Below are positions 43,342-51,960 of a stretch of 64,000 bases of DNA, piece by piece. The first letter of the stretch is position 1, and the number at the start of each line of letters is the position of its first letter. This DNA is from F23-B02 sp946405205. Lineage in GTDB: Bacteria; Bacillota; Clostridia; Oscillospirales; Oscillospiraceae. The notes beneath the pieces were generated by a model. It did no database searches and was not told where the DNA came from. It was given only the letters and a program-made list of their open reading frames with translations. The position numbers and the translations under genes are program-made. The DNA lies in contig CAMJGL010000003.1 in assembly GCA_946405205.1 (NCBI GenBank), positions 1 to 64,000 of the forward strand, read 5' to 3'.

Positions 43342-43366
43342 AGCACTCGTAAGAAGAGAGTGCCAG
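43340..43366 (+). promoter_or_regulatory. CIRCE operator (HrcA binding site)
   Basis: Left arm TTAGCACTC (43340-43348) is a perfect consensus match. After a 9-nt spacer the right arm GAGTGCCAG (43358-43366) matches seven of nine bases. A further right-arm-like word GAGTGCCAA (43381-43389) directly precedes the hrcA ATG. HrcA bound here would block the promoter until heat stress. Confidence 0.95.
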
Positions 43367-43389
43367 CAAATGAAAAGGTTGAGTGCCAA

Positions 43390-44487
43390 ATGAGTGTCAG
43401 CGAAAGGAAAAAGAAAATACTCGGCGCGCTGATAGAGGAGTATATAAAAACAGCCGATCCGGTGGGCAGCAAAGCCATTGCGGGCATAGCGAACCTGAGC
43501 TGCAGCTCGGCCACCATCCGCAGCGAGCTCGCGGAGCTGACCGCGATGGGCTATCTTGAGCAGCCGCACACATCGGCCGGACGTATCCCCACTCCCGCGG
43601 GCTACAGGCTGTATGTCAACGAGCTCATGGAAAAGCAGAAGCTTTCCATTGAGGAGACGGAGGAGATAAACCGCCGCCTCAACGACAAGATGATCCAGCT
43701 TGACAGTATGATGAGCGACGTCGGAAAGATCGCCTCGCAGCTGACGGATTATCCCGCCCTTGCCATCGCGGCCCACGCGCCGGCGACGATAAAGCGCTTT
43801 GACCTTATCTACATCGACGCTAACACATTCATAATCGTCGTGATGCTGAGCAACAATACTGTTAAGAACAAGCTGGTGCATCTGCCCATATCGGTCGATC
43901 AGGGCATGATAAACAAGCTTGCGACCCTGTTCAACGCAAACTTCACCGACATTTCGGAGGACAGGATAACGCCGATCCTCATAAGCTCCACGGAGCGTGC
44001 GGCGGGAGACACGATGGGGCTCACCTCCGTTATCGCCTCCTTCACGCTCGAAACGCTGGCAAGCCGGCAGGAGGTGGAGGCATATGTCACAGGGGAGAAC
44101 AGGCTCCTGGGTCAGCCCGAGTACAGGGATCCCGAAAAAGCGCATAAGCTGATGAGCTATCTTGCCGAGGGCGGGCATGTGCTGTCCGGCAGTGCGGACG
44201 AGATATTTGCAGGCGGCTCGGAGGTCAGGGTGCTGATAGGACCCGAGAACGTAGCCGAGGAGCTCAAGGATTCCAGCGTCGTTATCGCAAGCTACGACAT
44301 GGGCGACAATACAAAGGGACTGATAGGCGTCGTGGGTCCCACGAGAATGGATTATTCCGCCGTCGCGGCGAAGCTGAGCTTCCTTGCGGCGGGACTTTCA
44401 AGGCGTCTCGGCGGCGGCGAAGCCCCTCCGTCGGGAATGCATAATAAACTAATCGTCAAAGGGGATGACATCATAGATGAGCACTAA
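43390..44487 (+). CDS. hrcA: Heat-inducible transcription repressor HrcA
   Basis: A 365-aa repressor of class I heat-shock genes. The start ATG 43390 (MSVSERKKKIL) follows AAAGG; a GTG ten codons earlier lies inside the CIRCE right arm and is less likely. The winged helix includes EEYIKTADPVGSKAIA and LSCSSATIRSELAELTAMGYLEQPHTSAGRIPT. The C-terminal domain has VLIGPEN and a GVVGPTRMDYS end signature. It is first in the operon and controls itself through CIRCE. Confidence 0.96.
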   Translation: MSVSERKKKILGALIEEYIKTADPVGSKAIAGIANLSCSSATIRSELAELTAMGYLEQPHTSAGRIPTPAGYRLYVNELMEKQKLSIEETEEINRRLNDKMIQLDSMMSDVGKIASQLTDYPALAIAAHAPATIKRFDLIYIDANTFIIVVMLSNNTVKNKLVHLPISVDQGMINKLATLFNANFTDISEDRITPILISSTERAAGDTMGLTSVIASFTLETLASRQEVEAYVTGENRLLGQPEYRDPEKAHKLMSYLAEGGHVLSGSADEIFAGGSEVRVLIGPENVAEELKDSSVVIASYDMGDNTKGLIGVVGPTRMDYSAVAAKLSFLAAGLSRRLGGGEAPPSGMHNKLIVKGDDIIDEH

Positions 44488-45049
44488 GAAAGAGACCTCC
44501 GCCGAAGAGGCAAAGGAAGAAAAGCTCGAAGAAAAAGCGGAGGAAACGACCAAAGAAAAGACCGACTCCAAAAAAGAGAAAAAGGCCAAAAAGGAATCCA
44601 AAAAGGAGTCCGAGATAAAGGAAGCGGCCGAAAAGCTTATCAATGCGGAAAAGGAAAAGTACCTGCGCCTGTGCGCCGAGTACGATAACTACCGCAAGCG
44701 CAGCCAGAAGGAGCGCGAGTCGCTGTACGCCGATATAAAGGCCGACACTCTGCTGAAGTTCCTGCCGGTATACGACAATCTTGAGCGGGCGCTGGCTCAG
44801 CCCACCACCGACGAGGCCTACCGCAAGGGCGTTGAGATGATAATGACACAGTTCAACACGACGCTCGAGAAGCTGGGCATCACGGAGATAGAAGCCATGG
44901 GTCAGACCTTTGACCCGAACATCCATAACGCCGTCATGCACGTCGAGGACGAGAGCTTCGGCGAGAACGAAGTAGTTGAGGTCTTCCAGAAGGGCTTCAG
45001 GCTGAACGATAAGGTAATCCGTTTTGCCATGGTAAAAGTGGCAAACTGA
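44477..45049 (+). CDS. grpE: Nucleotide exchange factor GrpE
   Basis: A 190-aa DnaK co-chaperone that speeds ADP release. The first 55 residues are a lysine/glutamate-rich low-complexity tail, then comes the long coiled coil (EKYLRLCAEYDNYRKRSQKERE) and the C-terminal beta domain with the signature FDPNIHNAVMHVED and VFQKGFRLNDKVIRFAMVKV. It overlaps hrcA by 11 bases. Confidence 0.96.
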   Translation: MSTKKETSAEEAKEEKLEEKAEETTKEKTDSKKEKKAKKESKKESEIKEAAEKLINAEKEKYLRLCAEYDNYRKRSQKERESLYADIKADTLLKFLPVYDNLERALAQPTTDEAYRKGVEMIMTQFNTTLEKLGITEIEAMGQTFDPNIHNAVMHVEDESFGENEVVEVFQKGFRLNDKVIRFAMVKVAN

Positions 45050-45100
45050 ATTATAAATTGATTTCATAGACTAATTCACTTTCAATAGGAGGAAATAAAA

Positions 45101-46939
45101 ATGGGTAAGATTATAGGTATTGACCTCGGCACGACAAACAGCTGCGTATCCGTCATGGAGGGCGGCGAGGCAGTCGTTATCGCAAACGCAGAGGGTGCAC
45201 GCACCACTCCGTCCGTCGTTGCATTTGCAAAGACCGGCGAGAGAATGGTAGGTCAGGTGGCAAAGCGTCAGGCTATCACCAACCCCGACCGCACGATTTC
45301 TTCAATCAAGCGCGAAATGGGCTCCAGCTATAAGGTGACCATCGATAACAAATCATATACGCCTCAGGAGATCTCCGCAATGGTGCTTCAGAAGCTGAAG
45401 GCCGACGCCGAGAGCTACCTCGGCCAGCCCGTTACCGAAGCGGTCATCACCGTTCCCGCATACTTCACCGACGCGCAGCGTCAGGCGACCAAGGACGCGG
45501 GCCGCATCGCCGGTCTCGACGTAAAGCGTATCATCAACGAGCCTACCGCGGCCGCACTGGCCTACGGTCTCGATAAGGAATCCGACCAGAAGATCATGGT
45601 CTATGACCTCGGCGGCGGTACCTTCGACGTCTCCGTTCTGGAGATCGGCGACGGCGTTATCGAGGTTCTGGCTACCGCAGGCAACAACCGCCTCGGCGGC
45701 GACGACTTCGACGCCTGCATCACCAAGTACCTCGTTGACGAGTTCAAGAAGACCGAGGGCATCGACCTTTCCACCGACAAGGTCGCCATGCAGCGTCTGC
45801 GTGAGGCGGCTGAGAAGGCAAAGATCGAGCTGTCCGGCGTGACCACCTCCAACATCAACCTGCCCTACATCACCGCCGACGCTACCGGCCCGAAGCACCT
45901 TGACGTGACCCTGAGCCGCGCAAAGTTCAACGAGCTGACCCATCACCTGGTCGAGAAGACCATGGGCCCCGTAAAGCAGGCTCTCAGCGACTCCGGCCTC
46001 TCCGCAGGCGATATCTCCAAGGTCCTCATGGTCGGCGGCTCCTCCCGTATCCCCGCGGTTCAGGAGATGGTAAAGCAGCTCACCGGCAAGGAAGGCTTCA
46101 AGGGCATCAACCCCGACGAGTGCGTCGCAATCGGCGCAGCTATTCAGGGCGGCGTTCTGGCCGGCGACGTCAAGGGCGTTCTGCTGCTGGACGTAACTCC
46201 CCTGTCCCTCGGCATCGAAACCCTGGGCGGCGTTTGCACCAGGCTCATCGACCGCAACACCACCATCCCCACTAAGAAGAGCCAGATATTCTCCACCGCG
46301 GCCGATAATCAGACCGCAGTTGAAATAAACGTCCTGCAGGGCGAGCGCGAGATGGCGCAGTACAACAAGAGCCTCGGCCGCTTCAATCTTGACGGCATCG
46401 CACCGGCCCGCCGCGGCGTTCCTCAGATCGAGGTAACCTTCGACATCGACGCAAACGGCATCGTCAACGTATCCGCAAAGGATCTCGGCACCGGCAAGGA
46501 GCAGCACATCACCATCACCTCCTCGACCAATATGTCCAAGGAGGACATCGACAAGGCCGTCAAGGAGGCCGAGATGTACGCCGCCGAGGACGCAAAGCGC
46601 AAGGAGGAGATCGACGTCCGCAACCAGGGCGACCAGATCGTGTATCAGACCGAGAAGACCCTCGAGGAGATGGGCGACAAGGTCGATCCCTCGATAAAGG
46701 GCGAGATCGAGTCTAAGCTCCAGGCTCTGAAGACCGCGCTCACCGGCACCGACACCGAGAGCATCAAGCAGGCCACCAAGGAGCTGACCGATGTGTTCGG
46801 TAAGCTTTACGAGGCGGCTCAGGCAGCGCAGGGCGCAGCGGGCTTCGACCCTAATCAGCAGGCGCAGGGCGCCGACGGCAGCGGTCAGGAGTACTACGAC
46901 GCGGACTACACCGTTGTTGACGACGACGACAACAAGTAA
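45101..46939 (+). CDS. dnaK: Molecular chaperone DnaK (Hsp70)
   Basis: A 612-aa Hsp70. IGIDLGTTNSCVSVMEGG opens the ATPase domain, VPAYFTDAQRQATKDAG and IINEPTAAALAYGLD follow, and VYDLGGGTFDVSVL is the phosphate-binding loop. LLLDVTPLSLGIETLGG starts the peptide-binding domain. The lid ends in a Gly/Gln/Asp-rich tail ending DDDDNK. AGGAGG precedes ATG. Codon use is highly biased, as expected for an abundant protein. Confidence 0.98.
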   Translation: MGKIIGIDLGTTNSCVSVMEGGEAVVIANAEGARTTPSVVAFAKTGERMVGQVAKRQAITNPDRTISSIKREMGSSYKVTIDNKSYTPQEISAMVLQKLKADAESYLGQPVTEAVITVPAYFTDAQRQATKDAGRIAGLDVKRIINEPTAAALAYGLDKESDQKIMVYDLGGGTFDVSVLEIGDGVIEVLATAGNNRLGGDDFDACITKYLVDEFKKTEGIDLSTDKVAMQRLREAAEKAKIELSGVTTSNINLPYITADATGPKHLDVTLSRAKFNELTHHLVEKTMGPVKQALSDSGLSAGDISKVLMVGGSSRIPAVQEMVKQLTGKEGFKGINPDECVAIGAAIQGGVLAGDVKGVLLLDVTPLSLGIETLGGVCTRLIDRNTTIPTKKSQIFSTAADNQTAVEINVLQGEREMAQYNKSLGRFNLDGIAPARRGVPQIEVTFDIDANGIVNVSAKDLGTGKEQHITITSSTNMSKEDIDKAVKEAEMYAAEDAKRKEEIDVRNQGDQIVYQTEKTLEEMGDKVDPSIKGEIESKLQALKTALTGTDTESIKQATKELTDVFGKLYEAAQAAQGAAGFDPNQQAQGADGSGQEYYDADYTVVDDDDNK

Positions 46940-46946
46940 TTATCAC

Positions 46947-46971
46947 GCGGGCACGCCGAAAGCGTGCCCGC
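46947..46971 (+). other. Stem-loop between dnaK and dnaJ
   Basis: A perfect 10-bp GC-rich stem with a 5-nt loop but no T-run, in the 64-base gap between dnaK and dnaJ. It could reduce readthrough or protect the dnaK mRNA 3' end, lowering DnaJ relative to DnaK. Confidence 0.75.
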
Positions 46972-47003
46972 AGACTGTCAAAAACCCATGTTGAGGTACC
47001 CAT

Positions 47004-48131
47004 ATGGCAGATAAAAGAGATTATTATGAGGTCCTCGGCGTTCAGAAGGGCGCATCCGAGGACGAACTCAAAAAAGCATACAGAAAGCTTGCCAAGGAAA
47101 ATCACCCCGACCTTCACCCCGGCGACAAGGACTGCGAGGCCCGGTTCAAGGAGATAAACGAGGCGTACGAGGTGCTGTCCGATCCGGATAAGCGCGCAAA
47201 GTACGACCAGTTCGGCCATGCTGCCTTTGACCCCAACCAGGGCTTCGGCGGCGGCTTCGGCGGTTTTGGAGGCTTCGGCGATTTCGGCGGCTTCGGCGAT
47301 ATATTCGGCGACATATTCGGCTTCGGCGGCGGTGGCGGCGGGAGAAATTCCAACGCTCCGCGCAAGGGCGATAATCTGCGCGCAAATCTGAATATAAAAT
47401 TTGAAGAAGCTGCCTTCGGCGTCAAAAAGGACGTTACGGTGACGCGCATCGAGCAGTGCCCCGACTGCAAGGGCTCCGGCTGCGCCGCGGGAACGACCGC
47501 CGAGGTTTGCCCCGACTGTAAGGGCAGCGGTCAGGTCAAGACCACCCAGCGCACGCCCTTCGGCATGATGCAGTCCAATGTCCAGTGCTCCAAGTGCAAG
47601 GGACGCGGCAAGATCATACACAGCCCCTGCCAGACCTGCCGCGGCATAGGCAGCATACGCCGCCAGCATAAGGTGAACATAAACGTGCCCGCCGGCATCG
47701 ACGACGGACAGACGATCTCCCTGCGCGGTCAGGGCAACGCCGGCATAAACGGCGGCCCCGCCGGAGACCTGCTCGTGACGATCCTCGTGCAGCCCCATGC
47801 ACGCTTCGAGCGCGAGGGCACGTCCATACTGCTTGAGCAGGAGATATCCTTTGCAAAGGCCGCGCTCGGCGCGGAGATCGAGGTCCCCACTCTTGACGGC
47901 AAGGTCAAGCTGACCATACCCGAGGGAACTCAGACCGGCACCATGTTCCGCCTCAAGGGCAAGGGCGTACCGTATCTGCGCTCGACAGGACGCGGCGATC
48001 AGTTCGTGACCGTAAGAGTCGCGGTGCCAAAGGGGCTTAATTCCAGCCAGAAAGAGGCTCTGAAGGCCTTTGCCGAGACCCTCGGCGAGACGGTCGAGAC
48101 CAAGGGCATCTTCGGAAAACGAAAGAAATAA
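47004..48131 (+). CDS. dnaJ: Chaperone protein DnaJ (Hsp40)
   Basis: A 375-aa type I J-protein. The J domain (residues 1-70) has the HPD tripeptide in NHPDLHPGD. A Gly/Phe-rich region follows (about 75-115). Four zinc-binding C-x2-C-x-G-x-G repeats are visible: CPDCKGSGC, CPDCKGSGQ, CSKCKGRGK and CQTCRGIGS. The C-terminal substrate-binding domains complete it. It is the last gene of the heat-shock operon. Confidence 0.97.
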   Translation: MADKRDYYEVLGVQKGASEDELKKAYRKLAKENHPDLHPGDKDCEARFKEINEAYEVLSDPDKRAKYDQFGHAAFDPNQGFGGGFGGFGGFGDFGGFGDIFGDIFGFGGGGGGRNSNAPRKGDNLRANLNIKFEEAAFGVKKDVTVTRIEQCPDCKGSGCAAGTTAEVCPDCKGSGQVKTTQRTPFGMMQSNVQCSKCKGRGKIIHSPCQTCRGIGSIRRQHKVNINVPAGIDDGQTISLRGQGNAGINGGPAGDLLVTILVQPHARFEREGTSILLEQEISFAKAALGAEIEVPTLDGKVKLTIPEGTQTGTMFRLKGKGVPYLRSTGRGDQFVTVRVAVPKGLNSSQKEALKAFAETLGETVETKGIFGKRKK

Positions 48132-48136
48132 TTTGA

Positions 48137-48166
48137 ACAGCGGCAGACAAAGAAGTCTGCCGCTGT
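48137..48166. terminator. Terminator-like hairpin between dnaJ and spoIIR
   Basis: A perfect 12-bp stem (48137-48148 with 48155-48166) with a weak T-rich tail, between convergent genes. Confidence 0.75.
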
Positions 48167-48181
48167 AATCTTTATTGACTC

Positions 48182-48781
48182 TTATCCGGCGTTTATCAGC
48201 TCCATGAGCTCGCCCCACAGCTCCACGAGACGGAATTTTATCTCGTAGCCCTCGGCCTCGGTTATGATGCCGCGCTCCTCATCGCTCATCGCGTCCATTG
48301 CCTTTTCCTGCTCGGCGGCGGAAATGCACAGCGGCGGGAATACGACGCACCACCAGTTGTGCCCCTCGCCCTCGCCGATTATCACCCGCAGCGACTGATA
48401 CCGCCCCGCGGGCAGGGTAAAGCTTTCGTACTCGCGTGTGGGATAGTATTCCTCGCTCAGGCAGACCTGTATCTCGCGCCCCTCGGCGGACTTTTCCGCC
48501 GCTTTCTTGATGTTCGGAAGCTCGTTTGTTATTATCTGCTGTGCCTCGTCCGAGCCGGAGACCCCGTCGAGCTTCGGCGAAAGATATTCAAGAACGCCGT
48601 CGCGCACGCGCAGCTTCAGAGCCTGCTCGGCTTCATCGTCGGAGGCCGCGATAACGTGCAGACGCACGAGCCCGCCGCTGATGACCTGCCGCCGTCCCTC
48701 GGCCCATGTGCACACGCACAGGGTAATGCACAGCGCCAAAAGCAGCGCAAGCTCCCAGTTTTTCAGTTTATTTTCAGTCAT
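48182..48781 (-). CDS. spoIIR: Stage II sporulation protein R
   Basis: A 199-aa secreted signal protein made in the forespore that triggers pro-sigma-E processing by SpoIIGA in the mother cell. ATG 48781 is chosen because AAAGGCGG lies eight bases upstream. An N-terminal membrane segment (about 10-28) serves for export. GLVRLHVIAASDDEAEQALKLRVRDGVLEYL is the family signature (usually RLHVIANSD), and NWWCVVFPPLC follows. A sigma-F-like promoter lies in the end of ispE. Confidence 0.92.
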   Translation of the reverse strand: MTENKLKNWELALLLALCITLCVCTWAEGRRQVISGGLVRLHVIAASDDEAEQALKLRVRDGVLEYLSPKLDGVSGSDEAQQIITNELPNIKKAAEKSAEGREIQVCLSEEYYPTREYESFTLPAGRYQSLRVIIGEGEGHNWWCVVFPPLCISAAEQEKAMDAMSDEERGIITEAEGYEIKFRLVELWGELMELINAG

Positions 48782-48812
48782 AAGAAAACCGCCTTTACTA
48801 TGTACTTGTACA

Positions 48813-48842
48813 CAGTATCGGCGGTTTAAACTATTTTTATAC
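48813..48842 (-). promoter_or_regulatory. Sigma-F/sigma-G-like promoter of spoIIR
   Basis: Minus strand: GTATA (48838-48842), 15-bp spacer, GCCGATACTG (48813-48822). This resembles the forespore sigma-F consensus (GYWTA, about 15 bp, GGNRANAMTR) with one mismatch. It overlaps the ispE stop codon. Confidence 0.6.
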
Positions 48843-49709
48843 ATCAAGGCGCGGCATATTTTGAGCGAGAAAGCAGCTTCGGTATTCCTTTTTAAGACTG
48901 CCGACCGCCCTTTTCGCGGAGGACAGGTCGTCGAAAACTCCGAACACCGCGGAGCCGGTGCCGGTCATCACCGCGCCCAGTGCGCCGCAGTCGAGCATAC
49001 GGTTTTTAATATGCGCTATCGCGGAGTGCCGCCTGTCGGGCACGTCCTCGAAGACGTTGTACATCCGACGCGCTATCTGCGCAAGGTCGCCCGCCGCGAG
49101 GGCCGCCTTGATACCGGCGGTGTCGGGATGGCAGCGGAGCCTGACCGCGTCCAGCTTCCTGAAAAAATCTGGGGTGGAGGTGGAAAAATCGGGCTTGCAT
49201 ATTGCGATATGGCAGTCAGGCAGCGGCGGCAGAGGGCTGAGTATCTCGCCTCTGCCGGAGGCAAGGCGGGTGCCGCCTGCGATGCAGAAGGCGACGTCCG
49301 AGCCTATCTGAGCGGCCAGCTCCTCGAGCTGTGCACAGCTTAAATTCTTATTTGTGAGGCGGTTGAGAGCTCTGAGCACCGCGGCGGCGTCGCTGGAGCC
49401 GCCGGCCATGCCCGCGCCAACGGGTATGTGCTTTTTTATATCTATACTGACGCCCGCACCCTCGAGACCGCAGTGCGAGAAGAACAGCTTTGCGGCCTTT
49501 ACGGCGAGATTGCGCTCGTCGGAGGGCACAAAGTGCAGGTCGCACGCGGCGCGGCATACGCCGTCTCCGGTGAGCGTAAGGCAAAGCTCGTCGCAGAGCG
49601 TGACCGACTGCATGACCATGAGCATATCGTGGTAGCCGTCGGGCCTCTTTCCCGTGACGTCAAGGGAGATATTTATTTTTGCATAGGCTTTTTCGCTGAT
49701 ACTTTTCAT
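48837..49709 (-). CDS. ispE: 4-diphosphocytidyl-2-C-methyl-D-erythritol kinase
   Basis: A 290-aa GHMP kinase of the MEP isoprenoid pathway. The N-terminus AYAKINISLDVTGKRPDGYHD is the IspE signature, and PVGAGMAGGSSDAAAVLRALN is the GHMP ATP-binding loop. GTGSAVFGVF closes the C-terminal domain. Length matches the family (280-300 aa). It overlaps the upstream phosphoglycerate mutase gene by four bases. Confidence 0.95.
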   Translation of the reverse strand: MKSISEKAYAKINISLDVTGKRPDGYHDMLMVMQSVTLCDELCLTLTGDGVCRAACDLHFVPSDERNLAVKAAKLFFSHCGLEGAGVSIDIKKHIPVGAGMAGGSSDAAAVLRALNRLTNKNLSCAQLEELAAQIGSDVAFCIAGGTRLASGRGEILSPLPPLPDCHIAICKPDFSTSTPDFFRKLDAVRLRCHPDTAGIKAALAAGDLAQIARRMYNVFEDVPDRRHSAIAHIKNRMLDCGALGAVMTGTGSAVFGVFDDLSSAKRAVGSLKKEYRSCFLAQNMPRLDV

Positions 49710-50935
49710 TTTTCAAAGAGCATTGACATGAGCGCGACGCCGGAATTGACCTGCGGCCCCTTCGCGCCGCCCTCCTCCGTGTAGGGCCGGCCGCAGCCTG
49801 AGCCGCGGCGGCTGTCATATATCATGTACGGCACGGGGTCGCCGTCGTGTCCGCGGGTGGAGGTGAGGGTCTTGTGGTCGGAGAGGAAAAGCAGGCGGTA
49901 ATCCCAGCCGCGCTCGCGCATGGCGGCGTCCAGCGGGCGTATCATGCGCGTATCCAGCCACTCGATGGCCTGAATTTTGCCCTTGAGATCGCCGTTGTGG
50001 GTGCACTCGTCGGGGGCCTCGACGTGAACGGCGGCAAAGTCGTGGTCCGCGAGGATATCCAGTGCCGCCTGAAGCTTGCTCTCATAATCGGTGTCGAGCT
50101 CGCCCGTTGCGCCCTCTGGGCACACAAAGCCGAGCCCCGTCAGAGCGGCTATGCCGTGGCAGAGCGGAACGGCGGACACGACAACGCCGTCGAGTCCGTT
50201 CTCTGCCCTGAAATCGGGCAGCTCAACCGCCGTGCCCTCGGCCCAGAACCATACGCCGTTTGCGGGCATTTTACCCTCGGCGCGCAGCTTTTCATTCAGG
50301 GGATGATGCTCAAGTATCTCGTTTGCCTTTTTCATTAGCTCAAGCAGCACTGCGGCATTCGCGCAGCCGGAGGGGAGCAGGGGGCCGATCTTTTCACCGA
50401 GATGGTCGTGCGGCGGGGCGAGCACGATGCCCTTTATATCCGCCTGAGACTGCACGGCGATATGGCGGAACGAGTGGCCGAGATTCACGCTCATGCCGGC
50501 CTTTTCGGCGTAAGGCGCAAACTCAGGGTCGGAAAACAGGGCGGTCACTATCGCGTCGGAGACCCCGCCCTCGATGGAGCCTGCCGAGTGGGAGAGGATG
50601 CGCTTTTCCTCAAAGGGCATGTCGCCCTCCTCATAGGTCACCATGTTGCAGCGGTAGGCGACGTCGCCTGCCTTGAGCTTTATACCGGTCGCGGCGGCCT
50701 CAAGGGGAGCTCTGCCGGTGTAGTAGAGCTTGGGGTCGCAGCCGAATATGGACATTATCGCGGTGTCGCTTCCGGCGGGAAGACCGTGGGGCACGTTCAG
50801 AACGCTGCCCACCTCTCCCTTTGAGGCGAGCTCGTCGATAAAGGGCTTTTTCGCATACTGCAGCGGGGTCAGCCCGCCCAGCTCGGGGACGGGATTATCA
50901 GCCATGCCGTCGCCGATTATGAGTATATATTTCAT
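49706..50935 (-). CDS. apgM: Cofactor-independent phosphoglycerate mutase (ApgM family)
   Basis: A 409-aa metal-dependent enzyme of the alkaline phosphatase superfamily, archaeal-type 2,3-bisphosphoglycerate-independent mutase; some members were proposed to be homoserine kinases. IIGDGMADNPVPELGG holds the first metal Asp, and PAGSDTAIMSIFGCDP holds the phosphoryl-accepting Ser. VHVEAPDECTHNGD and LLFLSDHKTLTSTRGHDGDPVP supply further metal ligands. AAAGGATG precedes ATG. Three-phosphoglycerate interconversion is the likelier job; homoserine kinase is the alternative. Confidence 0.9.
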   Translation of the reverse strand: MKYILIIGDGMADNPVPELGGLTPLQYAKKPFIDELASKGEVGSVLNVPHGLPAGSDTAIMSIFGCDPKLYYTGRAPLEAAATGIKLKAGDVAYRCNMVTYEEGDMPFEEKRILSHSAGSIEGGVSDAIVTALFSDPEFAPYAEKAGMSVNLGHSFRHIAVQSQADIKGIVLAPPHDHLGEKIGPLLPSGCANAAVLLELMKKANEILEHHPLNEKLRAEGKMPANGVWFWAEGTAVELPDFRAENGLDGVVVSAVPLCHGIAALTGLGFVCPEGATGELDTDYESKLQAALDILADHDFAAVHVEAPDECTHNGDLKGKIQAIEWLDTRMIRPLDAAMRERGWDYRLLFLSDHKTLTSTRGHDGDPVPYMIYDSRRGSGCGRPYTEEGGAKGPQVNSGVALMSMLFEK

Positions 50936-50960
50936 ACGTTCACATCCTTTTCTTTCAGAA

Positions 50961-50989
50961 ATTATAAAATATCAGACGCGATTTGAAAA
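50961..50989 (-). promoter_or_regulatory. Probable promoter of apgM-ispE
   Basis: Minus strand: TTTTCA (50984-50989), 17-bp spacer, TATAAT (50961-50966). The -10 is perfect and the -35 is weak. Confidence 0.55.
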
Positions 50990-51057
50990 GCTTTATTATT
51001 GCTTTTTCCACCGCGATGTGAGAAAATATTCGCTGTTTAATGAAGTCGGAGGTCGTT

Positions 51058-51960
51058 ATGAGCAGAAAAGTACGCAAAAGCGATGTGAATAGGTTTGCCG
51101 GATTTGCAAAGAAAAATCCCCTGCTTGCGCTGGTGATAGTTCTTGTAGCCGTTGCGCTGCTGATATGGCAGAGCGCGGAGGACAGGAAAAACACCGTCAC
51201 CGTCCCGATGGACGGACTTTATGTGCATTACATAGACGTCGGGCAGGGCGACAGCGAGCTTGTGTGCTGCAATGGTGAGTATATGCTCATCGACGCCGGC
51301 GAGCCGGATGCGTCGGACGCGGTGCTTGAGTATCTCGACAGGCACGGCATCGACAAGCTCGACTACCTTGTCTGCACCCACAGCCACTCCGACCACTGCG
51401 GCGGTCTGGACGCCGTGGTGGAGAGCCTTGAGGTCGGGACGGTCTTTACCTCCCCCTACGCGGGCGACAGCCCCTCATATGAGATATTCACCGACGCGGT
51501 TTACGACGCAGGTCTTGAGCTGACCGTCCCCGAGCTTGGGGAGAGCTATCGCCTCGGCGAGGCGAGCTTCAGCTTCATAGGCCCTGTTGAGGACTACGAC
51601 AGCACTAATGACGACAGCCTTGTCATGCGCCTTGAGTACGGCGACACGAGCTTCCTTTTCACGGGCGATATGACCGCAAAGGCCGAAAAGGACCTGATAA
51701 ACGACGGAGCGAGCCTGCGCTGCGACGTGCTGAAGGTCGGGCATCACGGCTCCTCGGGCTCGAGCTGTTATCAGTTTTTGTATGAAGCGCAGCCGGGCAT
51801 CGGCGTTATATCCTGCGAAAAGGGCAACAGCTACGGGCATCCCCATGAGGAGACCCTCAGCCGCCTTGATGATGCCGACGTCACGGTCTACCGCACCGAC
51901 CTTGAGGGCAGCATAGTCATATTCAGCGACGGTATGAAGGTCGAAAGGAAAGCGGCATGA
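51058..51960 (+). CDS. ComEC/Rec2-like secreted metallo-beta-lactamase fold hydrolase
   Basis: A 300-aa protein. ATG 51058 lies five bases after GGAGG; an in-frame ATG 18 bases earlier has no RBS. A membrane helix (about residues 20-36) precedes an MBL domain: VHYIDVGQGDSELV, THSHSDHCGG (metal HxHxDH), FLFTGDM and KVGHHGSSGSS. These words match the C-terminal MBL part of the DNA-uptake protein ComEC, but the channel domain is missing, as in many stand-alone clostridial homologues. It may act as an extracellular nuclease; the substrate is not proven. Confidence 0.85.
   Translation: MSRKVRKSDVNRFAGFAKKNPLLALVIVLVAVALLIWQSAEDRKNTVTVPMDGLYVHYIDVGQGDSELVCCNGEYMLIDAGEPDASDAVLEYLDRHGIDKLDYLVCTHSHSDHCGGLDAVVESLEVGTVFTSPYAGDSPSYEIFTDAVYDAGLELTVPELGESYRLGEASFSFIGPVEDYDSTNDDSLVMRLEYGDTSFLFTGDMTAKAEKDLINDGASLRCDVLKVGHHGSSGSSCYQFLYEAQPGIGVISCEKGNSYGHPHEETLSRLDDADVTVYRTDLEGSIVIFSDGMKVERKAA

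Noticed and set aside
46851..48218. Minus-strand open frame of 455 codons opposite dnaJ and the end of dnaK
   Set aside because: Antisense shadow of highly biased heat-shock genes; composition is not protein-like.
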